From DATDPY01 sp964395765 (GTDB lineage Bacteria > Bacteroidota > Bacteroidia > Cytophagales > Cyclobacteriaceae), in NCBI GenBank assembly GCA_964395765.1, contig CAYNCU010000240.1:1-5988 (forward strand): a stretch of DNA of 5,988 nucleotides. The letters run 5' to 3'. The notes beneath the pieces are model-generated. The model worked only from the letters and a program-made list of their open reading frames with translations, was not told the DNA's origin and searched no databases. A program made the translations under genes and the position numbers. This document shows positions 1 through 5,075 of the stretch, in pieces (within the stretch, counting starts at the first letter, position 1; the number at the start of each line of letters is the position of its first letter).

Positions 1-486
1 TTCGAGAAAGCATGTGGAAGCGGTCCGGCCGAGAAAATCGTCCAGGTCTCGCCGGATGCCGCCGCCAGCCAGTTAGTCTCCAGCAACCTGACCCCGATCC
101 ACATTCGCGAGGTCCGCACTTCACCGGATGTATTCAAACAACTGGTAAACCGGATAAATACCGATACCATAGCGTTCCTGATGAAGGCAACAATTCCGGT
201 GCAGGAACCGGATGAAGTGCAGGAAGCCAGAAGGCAGAGACGCGCCAGACAACAAATGAAAGAAACCAAGGAAGAATCCAGATCTCTGCTTAGCGGAGGG
301 GGAGGTTCTCCGGATACACAAAACAGACCACCGGTTGAAAAATCAGCTCCTGTTAAATCCCAGAAAATTGCCGGAAGAAATGACAAAGTGAACGTGCAGT
401 ATATGGACGGTACAATTAAAAGGGATATAAAATATAAAAAAGTAGAAGAGGATATTATCAATAATAAGTGTGTGATAATCGACTGA
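1..486 (+). CDS. secA: SecA preprotein translocase ATPase, C-terminal end (5' partial)
   Basis: The frame is open from base 1 to the TGA at 484-486, giving 161 visible residues of the end of SecA, the cytosolic ATPase that pushes preproteins through SecYEG. Residues ~43-80 (VFKQLVNRINTDTIAFLMKA, then IPVQEPDEVQEARRQR) match the last helical part of SecA, followed by a charged, Gly/Ser/Pro-rich linker (~81-123). The tail at ~125-161 starts with GRND, as the usual zinc-binding tail does. It then continues as KVNVQYMDGTIKRDIKYK to a VIID end, with no CPCGSGKKYKxCH cysteine motif. I recall this alternative tail from Bacteroidota SecA. Residues 1-~41 do not resemble the expected SecA helical-wing sequence, and their DNA is about 62% G+C against 43-53% just after, so a chimeric join near base 120 is possible. 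The ATPase motor domains lie outside the window. Confidence 0.8.
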   Translation, partial: FEKACGSGPAEKIVQVSPDAAASQLVSSNLTPIHIREVRTSPDVFKQLVNRINTDTIAFLMKATIPVQEPDEVQEARRQRRARQQMKETKEESRSLLSGGGGSPDTQNRPPVEKSAPVKSQKIAGRNDKVNVQYMDGTIKRDIKYKKVEEDIINNKCVIID

Positions 487-488
487 CT

Positions 489-998
489 ATGCTGAAGTCA
501 AAAACGGTTTTTATTGTTCCTGTACTGTTATTGCCCCTATTATTCGGATGTACAAAAAAAGTTACGACTGCCACCACGCCGAATAATACTTACTATGAGG
601 ATTTATCCGGGACTCTTCCGAAAGTCAGTGAATACAAAAGTCCCCAGCCTTTTAAATCAACCCCTAAAGACACGGTTTTCAATAGTCCGGATCTTGATGC
701 TACCGGGAAAGTAAATACCCTGCTTGACAGCATGTTCGCCCTGAACACGCAGACACAATTTTCCCAATTGACAATACTTGTTTATAACGGGAATAGCAGG
801 GAAGCCGCCGAACAGGCTAGACTTGATGTATTCCGGCTGGTTCCGGGCAGCAAACCTACCCTTGATTTTGTTGCTCCTTCTTACCGTATCAAAGTGGGAA
901 ATTATTTTAATGAACTTGAAGCGTATCAGACGCTGCAGAAAATAAAATCACTTTACCCGAACGCCATCATTGTGCCGGAACCGGTTTACTTCAAATAG
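489..998 (+). CDS. SPOR-domain lipoprotein
   Basis: This is a 169-residue exported lipoprotein. Residues 1-20 form a short signal peptide (Lys3, Lys5, then a hydrophobic run) ending in the lipobox LLFGC, with Cys21 as the lipidated residue. A Ser/Thr/Pro-rich linker (~22-90) leads to a SPOR-type domain (~92-167): QLTILVYNGNSREAAEQA, then YRIKVGNYFNELEAYQTLQ, ending in NAIIVPEPVYF. SPOR domains generally bind peptidoglycan with stripped stem peptides, often at division sites, so a periplasmic cell-wall-linked role is likely; the exact job is unknown. I chose ATG 489, 2 nt after the secA stop, because it places the signal peptide normally. A GTG at 468 in the same frame would add MCDNRLT and overlap secA. 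The residues after Cys21 are TKK, not the acidic surface-export signal reported for some Bacteroidota, so the protein probably faces the periplasm. Confidence 0.8.
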   Translation: MLKSKTVFIVPVLLLPLLFGCTKKVTTATTPNNTYYEDLSGTLPKVSEYKSPQPFKSTPKDTVFNSPDLDATGKVNTLLDSMFALNTQTQFSQLTILVYNGNSREAAEQARLDVFRLVPGSKPTLDFVAPSYRIKVGNYFNELEAYQTLQKIKSLYPNAIIVPEPVYFK

Positions 999-1001
999 CC
1001 T

Positions 1002-2180
1002 ATGGATTTATTAGAAAGGATACATTCGCTTTCACATCAGATTCATCCGGAAATCATAAATATGCGGCGGCATATACACGCTCATCCTGAGCTTTCCTAC
1101 GAGGAGTTCAATACGGCAAAATTTATTGTTTCCAAATTGTCTGAATTCGGTTTGTCTCCGGTAGAAGGAATTGCCAAAACGGGGGTAGTGTGTCTGATTG
1201 AGGGTAAAAAGAGTGATAAGGTAATTGCTCTCAGGGCGGATATTGATGCTCTCCCGATTCTTGAACAGAATGATGTTCCTTATAAATCCAGGAATAATGG
1301 CGTAATGCACGCCTGTGGCCATGATGTGCATACCTCTTCCTTACTGGGAACGGCATGGATATTAAATCAATTGAAAGATCAGTTTAGTGGCACAATTAAA
1401 TTGATCTTTCAACCCGGTGAAGAAAAAACACCGGGAGGCGCCCTGTTAATGATCAATGAAGGCGTCCTTGAAAATCCAGCCCCTTCCAGCATTCTGGGGC
1501 AGCATGTCATGCCCCAACTCCCGGTCGGGAAGGTAGGATTTAAACCCGGTTTGTATATGGCCAGCGCCGACGAAATTTACCTTCGGGTAATTGGCAAGGG
1601 AGGCCATGGAGCTATGCCGGATATAAACATCGATCCAGTGGTAATAGCTTCAAATATAATTGTTGCCCTGCAGCAAGTGGTGAGCAGGCATGCGAATCCT
1701 AAAGTTCCCACTGTTCTTTCTTTTGGAAAATTTATAGCCAATGGCGCAACGAATGTAATACCGGATGAGGTTTATATAGAAGGAACATTCAGAACGCTGG
1801 ATGAAGATTGGAGGGCTAAAGCACACGAAAAAATAAGAAAGATCACGGAGTCAGTAGGTGAGGGACTAGGCGCTAAAATCGATTTAAATATCGTCAAAGG
1901 CTATCCATTCCTTAAAAATAACCCTGAAATGACGGCTAAAATGCGAGATTGGGCTGTTAAATACCTTGGTGCAGAAAATGTCATTGACCTGGATATCTGG
2001 ATGGCAGCAGAGGATTTTGCTTACTACACTCAAAGGATTGATGCGTGTTTTTACCGTCTGGGAGTGGGTAATGAATCTAAAAAAATTACCTCCTCCGTTC
2101 ATACCCCTACATTTAACATAGATGAAAATGCCCTTGAAATAGGTCCTGGGTTAATGGCCTGGCTGGCCATCCATTCATAA
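1002..2180 (+). CDS. M20-family metallo-amidohydrolase (N-acyl amino acid / hippurate hydrolase type)
   Basis: This 392-residue cytoplasmic enzyme has no signal peptide and is close to the usual family length. It belongs to the M20D group of zinc/manganese hydrolases that release amino acids from N-acyl, N-benzoyl or N-acetyl conjugates. Visible motifs in order are RRHIHAHPELSYEE (~22-35), ALRADIDALPI (76-86), MHACGHDVHTSS with metal ligands Cys105 and His107 (102-113), FQPGEE with Glu140-Glu141, the general base and a metal ligand (136-141), GQHVMP with His168, GKGGHGAMPD with dimerisation-domain His202 (198-207), AAEDFAYY (335-342) and HTPTFNIDE with His367 (367-375). All expected ligands are present, so it should be active. 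The substrate cannot be read from the sequence; N-acetyldiaminopimelate, hippurate and IAA-conjugate hydrolases share these motifs. The ATG lies 3 nt after the lipoprotein stop, which suggests co-transcription with the genes upstream. Confidence 0.93.
   Translation: MDLLERIHSLSHQIHPEIINMRRHIHAHPELSYEEFNTAKFIVSKLSEFGLSPVEGIAKTGVVCLIEGKKSDKVIALRADIDALPILEQNDVPYKSRNNGVMHACGHDVHTSSLLGTAWILNQLKDQFSGTIKLIFQPGEEKTPGGALLMINEGVLENPAPSSILGQHVMPQLPVGKVGFKPGLYMASADEIYLRVIGKGGHGAMPDINIDPVVIASNIIVALQQVVSRHANPKVPTVLSFGKFIANGATNVIPDEVYIEGTFRTLDEDWRAKAHEKIRKITESVGEGLGAKIDLNIVKGYPFLKNNPEMTAKMRDWAVKYLGAENVIDLDIWMAAEDFAYYTQRIDACFYRLGVGNESKKITSSVHTPTFNIDENALEIGPGLMAWLAIHS
1371..1412. repeat. 11-bp perfect inverted repeat inside the amidohydrolase gene
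   Basis: The arms TTGAAAGATCA (1371-1381) and TGATCTTTCAA (1402-1412) are exact reverse complements separated by 20 nt. They sit in the coding sequence for LNQLKDQ...IKLIFQ, just before the catalytic PGEE motif. In RNA they could form a long-loop hairpin. No function is known; it may be chance. Confidence 0.6.
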
Positions 2181-2263
2181 TCGGCTAATCATTCGTTGTC
2201 AAAAACGCGGGCAGGGGATTAAGCAGGACTTTATAATTTGATAACATTTAGTTTATATTCTAA

Positions 2264-2280
2264 AACGGCATAAATCCGTT
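2264..2280. repeat. Short inverted repeat AACGG-N7-CCGTT upstream of a candidate promoter element
   Basis: The 5-bp arms AACGG (2264-2268) and CCGTT (2276-2280) flank a 7-nt AT-rich centre. The repeat lies in the 160-nt spacer between the amidohydrolase and the phosphate transporter genes, 7 nt before a candidate -7 box, roughly where a -33 element would be expected. It could be an operator half-site pair, but 5-bp arms are common by chance. Confidence 0.25.
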
Positions 2281-2287
2281 AATGAAT

Positions 2288-2295
2288 TAATTTTG
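2288..2295 (+). promoter_or_regulatory. Candidate Bacteroidota -7 promoter element for the phosphate transporter gene
   Basis: TAATTTTG matches the Bacteroidota -7 consensus TAnnTTTG exactly. No convincing TTTG -33 element lies 17-23 nt upstream; the nearest TTTG (2237-2240) is too far away. If used, transcription would start near 2301-2303, leaving a leader of about 40 nt that contains the hairpin at 2317-2334. In AT-rich spacer DNA a single-element match is weak evidence. Confidence 0.35.
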
Positions 2296-2314
2296 TAACC
2301 GTGTAGCGTTCTTT

Positions 2315-2340
2315 AGGGAACCTGAGAAGGTTCCTTTTTT
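2315..2340 (+). terminator. Intrinsic terminator directly before the next start codon
   Basis: A perfect 6-bp stem GGAACC (2317-2322) / GGTTCC (2329-2334) with loop TGAGAA is followed at once by six T (2335-2340). The stem can be lengthened by G2316-T2335 wobble and A2315-T2336 pairing at the cost of the T-tract. It probably ends the secA-lipoprotein-amidohydrolase transcript. The T-tract touches the ATG at 2341, so it could also act as an attenuator or mask the start of the downstream gene. Confidence 0.75.
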
Positions 2341-3471
2341 ATGTCTAACCTATTAATTGCTAAAATAAAAGATCTGAGGGTCTCGACTCCATGGGAATGG
2401 ACAAGCCGTCTATTCGCCTTACTTTTGTCCCTTCTGCTATTCTTTTTTGCTATCGATCTTATGGTGCAGGCTACCGCCTCCATCACCAATGCTACCATAA
2501 TTGAATTAATATCCATTGCCAGAAACCCATTTGTCAGTTTTTTTATCGGCTTACTCGCCACGGCAATAATTCAAAGTAGCAGCACAACTTCATCAATGGT
2601 TGTGGCCATGGTTGCATCCGGCTCACTCCCGTTTTCCAGCGGTTTCTTTATTGTTATGGGAGCCAATATAGGGACTACCATCACAAGCGATATCATTTCC
2701 CTCGCTTTTATTATTCACAGGGATGAATTTAAAAGAGCCCTGGCCTCCGCTACCATTCATGATTTTTTTAATATTCTGACAGCCGCCATTTTACTACCGC
2801 TCGAATATTATTATCACTTTTTGTCCCATATCGCCTTATCTGTAACCGGATTGATCGACGGTAATCAACAATCAACCTATATATATCATGCTGGCGGGCT
2901 GGCATTTATTTCCCCGATCTCCAACTGGGTCCTGGGATGGATCGGCAATAATCTCATCCCTCTTATTCTTGGCATATTGCTACTTTTCCTGGCCATCAAA
3001 TTCATGACCCAGATAATTTATAAATTAGTCATCGGCGATTCCAAGGAAAAATTAAAGAGATTTATTTTTAATAACCCCGCAAAATCCTTTGGCTGGGGCT
3101 TTCTTCTGACTGGCGCCCTCCAATCAAGTTCCATTACCACCTCCCTGATTGTTCCACTTGCGGCTACAGGCAAAATACTACTGGCCAGTGTATTTCCTTT
3201 TATAATGGGGGCTAATGTCGGAACAACGATTACGGCGCTCATGGCTTCCGTATACAAATCGCATGCTGCCGTAAGTATTGCTATCGCCCATTTGTTGTTC
3301 AATTCCTTCGGAACCCTGCTTTTCCTGCCATTTAAACCGGTTCGGAATTTTATGGTCAGGTTGGCGGATCAATTCAGCCAACTGGCCAGCCAGAGACGTA
3401 TTAATTTTTTCATTTATATCATTCTCACTTTTTTCCTTATCCCCTTCTTATTAATTTATTTCAGTAAATAA
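2341..3471 (+). CDS. Na+/phosphate cotransporter-family (NptA/PF02690-type) membrane protein
   Basis: This 376-residue polytopic inner-membrane protein carries both inverted-topology repeats of the Na/Pi-cotransporter family. Repeat 1 has QSSSTTSSM (78-86) and GANIGTTIT (107-115); repeat 2 has QSSSITTSL (261-269) and GANVGTTIT (290-298). These QSSS and GANxGTT motifs form the substrate/Na+ site in SLC34-type transporters, so sodium-driven phosphate uptake is the likely role. Other hydrophobic segments are near 24-40, 136-153, 185-222, 310-330 and 355-373. It ends soon after the last TM segment and lacks the C-terminal PhoU-like domain of many bacterial homologues. ATG 2341 is the only Met before residue 41 (ATG 2461), and starting there would remove the first hydrophobic segment, so 2341 is preferred despite the adjoining terminator. 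Substrate assignment is by family only. Confidence 0.88.
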   Translation: MSNLLIAKIKDLRVSTPWEWTSRLFALLLSLLLFFFAIDLMVQATASITNATIIELISIARNPFVSFFIGLLATAIIQSSSTTSSMVVAMVASGSLPFSSGFFIVMGANIGTTITSDIISLAFIIHRDEFKRALASATIHDFFNILTAAILLPLEYYYHFLSHIALSVTGLIDGNQQSTYIYHAGGLAFISPISNWVLGWIGNNLIPLILGILLLFLAIKFMTQIIYKLVIGDSKEKLKRFIFNNPAKSFGWGFLLTGALQSSSITTSLIVPLAATGKILLASVFPFIMGANVGTTITALMASVYKSHAAVSIAIAHLLFNSFGTLLFLPFKPVRNFMVRLADQFSQLASQRRINFFIYIILTFFLIPFLLIYFSK

Positions 3472-3498
3472 TTATATTGCATTTAATTCTTGATTAAT

Positions 3499-3508
3499 TT
3501 TCTAGAAA
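3499..3508. repeat. 10-bp palindrome TTTCTAGAAA in the spacer before the membrane-protein operon
   Basis: The perfect palindrome TTTCTAGAAA lies in the 73-nt AT-rich spacer (3472-3544) between the transporter stop and the next ATG. The spacer must hold any promoter of the downstream three-gene set, but I see no clean TTTG/TAnnTTTG pair; the nearest -7-like string is TAATTTTC at 3495-3502. No G+C-rich terminator hairpin is visible. The palindrome may be a regulator site or chance. Confidence 0.25.
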
Positions 3509-3544
3509 TTATTTTCCGACAATCTGCTGATATACCTATTTTAA

Positions 3545-3952
3545 ATGCTGGATTTACTAAAATTACTCAAACTCGATAATATTTTTAATAGCCTGGTAGG
3601 ATACATCGAAACCAAGATTGAATATTATAAAATACAATTTAAGGAAGAAATCGCCCGGGCACTTGCGATACTCATTTTTATCTTCTTGCTATCCCTGATG
3701 ATGGTACTATTCCTGATTTTTTTCAGTTTTTATATCGTTGCCATTTTAAATCATTTATTATCCAGTCAGTTTTTGGGATTCGTGATTGTCGCCGGCTTTT
3801 ATCTTATTTTAGCCATGTTGATTTATACTTTTCGTGAGGAACTTATTTATGAAATGGTTTACAGGGTATTTTTTAATAAACCGGAAAATGAAAAGGAACC
3901 GGACGAACAAAAAGAAAAAATAAACGGGACAGGAAACGAGGACCAAATGTAA
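3545..3952 (+). CDS. Small two-TM membrane protein, putative holin-superfamily / YqjE-like
   Basis: This 135-residue protein has an N-terminal amphipathic, charged helix (~1-37, including YIETKIEYYKIQFKEEIARA). Two hydrophobic segments follow at ~38-68 and ~75-96, and then a hydrophilic tail (~110-135) rich in Glu, Lys and Asn. This layout fits proteins annotated in Bacteroidota as 'phage holin family' (PF07332-like) or YqjE-like, which are usually chromosomal and not phage lysis genes. The function is unknown; a stress or envelope-associated membrane role is a guess. It is the first gene of a tight set: the next ATG is 12 nt after its stop, and the lipid-precursor synthase gene follows. No Shine-Dalgarno sequence precedes ATG 3545, which fits the phylum. 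Confidence 0.65.
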   Translation: MLDLLKLLKLDNIFNSLVGYIETKIEYYKIQFKEEIARALAILIFIFLLSLMMVLFLIFFSFYIVAILNHLLSSQFLGFVIVAGFYLILAMLIYTFREELIYEMVYRVFFNKPENEKEPDEQKEKINGTGNEDQM

Positions 3953-3964
3953 AACCGGCCCGCC

Positions 3965-4342
3965 ATGATCGATTATATTAAAAACAGAAAAGAAGAGCTG
4001 AGGAAAAAATCGGAATCCTATAAGGAAATTCTGGAAGATGAATATGAAAGAATTTCCGGGAAATCCAATGGCATTACAAAAGCCGGGTTGATTGGTGGTG
4101 GACTGGCATTGGGTGTGATGGTGGCATTCAGGCTCTTGAATCATTCAAAAAGAAAAAGTCGTAAATCCGCTGACACAGAAGAAACAACTCTCAAAGCAAT
4201 GCCTCGCGAATCCGAAGAAAATTCAGTAAAAAGCGAATTTAAGGGAAAACTTACCATCATAATTCTTGAGATATTCCGCCAGTTATTACTTATGGTTGCA
4301 AAGAATTTAAAACCAGTGAATGGGAAGTCGGATATACAATAG
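3965..4342 (+). CDS. Small membrane protein of unknown function (YtxH-like layout)
   Basis: I do not recognise a defined family for this 125-residue protein. Residues 1-32 are highly charged and probably helical (MIDYIKNRKEELRKKSESYK, then more Glu/Asp). A Gly-rich TM segment follows at ~38-57 (GLIGGGLALGVMVAF). A basic stretch at ~59-68 (NHSKRKSRKS) suggests the C-terminal side faces the cytoplasm, and an acidic linker leads to a second hydrophobic or amphipathic helix (~95-114, LTIIILEIFRQLLLMVAKNL). The charged helix plus Gly-rich TM resembles YtxH or DUF883-type membrane-anchored proteins, but this is only a layout similarity. It lies 12 nt after the holin-like gene and its last 23 nt overlap the start of the GGGP synthase-family gene, so the three are probably translated from one mRNA. 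Confidence 0.65.
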   Translation: MIDYIKNRKEELRKKSESYKEILEDEYERISGKSNGITKAGLIGGGLALGVMVAFRLLNHSKRKSRKSADTEETTLKAMPRESEENSVKSEFKGKLTIIILEIFRQLLLMVAKNLKPVNGKSDIQ

Positions 4343-5075
4343 TCTGCTTGAAAGGAAGAAAAAAGGCTTAAAATCATTTGCCATTCTAATTGACCCTGAT
4401 CATTCCTTTAATTCCGGTAAAATAAAAAAAACCGTTGACCTTGCCTGCCAATGTCGCGTTGACTATTTTTTTGTCGGAGGAAGTTATTTTCTTGAAAATA
4501 ATATTGAAAAATGTATAAGCGTAATTAAAAATACCTGCCCGATACCAGTGATTTTGTTTCCCGGGCACATCACTCATGTTAATTTGAATGCCGATGCCAT
4601 TTTATTCTTGTCCCTTATCTCCGGCAGGAACCCTGAATATTTAATCGGCCAGCATGTTATTGCTGCTCCCGGGTTAAAGGCAAAAGGGATTGAAGTGATT
4701 CCTACCGGTTATATTATCCTGGATGGAGGACGCCCCTCGACAGCGACCTATATTACATTTACCACTCCTATTCCGCAGGACCAAACAGCACTGGTAAGCG
4801 CTACTGCTCTGGCCGGCGAGATGCTTGGAATGAAATTAATATATCTTGAGGCAGGAAGCGGGGCGTTAAATCCTGTTTCGGCGCAAGTTATTCAAAATGT
4901 TACACAAACCTTAAATTTACCCATCATTGTCGGCGGGGGCATTGATACACCGGCAAAGGCAAAGAAGGCATTAGTCTCCGGGGCCGATCTGATCGTAGTG
5001 GGAAATAAAATTGCCGATTCTCCGGAATTTATTAAAGAGATTGCAGGTGTAATTGAAAAATTAAATAAGCATTAA
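4320..5075 (+). CDS. Geranylgeranylglyceryl / heptaprenylglyceryl phosphate synthase family protein
   Basis: This 251-residue soluble TIM-barrel prenyltransferase is of the PcrB/GGGP synthase family, which joins sn-glycerol-1-phosphate to a polyprenyl diphosphate by an ether bond. Family motifs are LIDPDH (23-28), FVGGSYF (51-57), PVILFPG (76-82), ADAILFLSLISGRNPEYLIGQH (91-112), EVIPTGYIILDGG (125-137), YLEAGSGA (175-182, phosphate/G1P site), IIVGGGI (202-208) and GADLIVVGN (221-229). The length and motif pattern fit the Bacteroidota group of bacterial GGGP synthases, which form higher oligomers. Prenyl chain length cannot be read confidently. The start is certain within narrow limits: a TGA at 4317-4319 lies directly before ATG 4320 in frame and no other Met occurs until ~167. 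The gene overlaps the upstream small membrane-protein gene by 23 nt, suggesting translational coupling. Its stop overlaps that of the convergent AraC gene. Confidence 0.92.
   Translation: MGSRIYNSLLERKKKGLKSFAILIDPDHSFNSGKIKKTVDLACQCRVDYFFVGGSYFLENNIEKCISVIKNTCPIPVILFPGHITHVNLNADAILFLSLISGRNPEYLIGQHVIAAPGLKAKGIEVIPTGYIILDGGRPSTATYITFTTPIPQDQTALVSATALAGEMLGMKLIYLEAGSGALNPVSAQVIQNVTQTLNLPIIVGGGIDTPAKAKKALVSGADLIVVGNKIADSPEFIKEIAGVIEKLNKH

Noticed and set aside
12..215. 67-codon open frame near the left edge in another frame
   Set aside because: Its product is Arg/Pro/Gly-rich low-information sequence and it overlaps the SecA frame, which has clear homology from about base 127.
468..488. GTG 468 as the start of the SPOR lipoprotein
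   Set aside because: It would put seven polar residues ahead of a well-placed signal peptide and overlap secA; ATG 489 gives a standard lipoprotein signal with Cys21.
2181..2340. A small RNA gene (such as SRP RNA or a riboswitch) in the 160-nt spacer
   Set aside because: Apart from the terminator hairpin and a 5-bp inverted repeat I see no multi-stem fold or known conserved RNA motif.
3545..3952. Holin-like gene as a sign of prophage or a lysis cassette
   Set aside because: There is no endolysin, structural phage gene, integrase or att-like repeat nearby, and the neighbours are chromosomal; such 'holin family' proteins are common outside phage in Bacteroidota.
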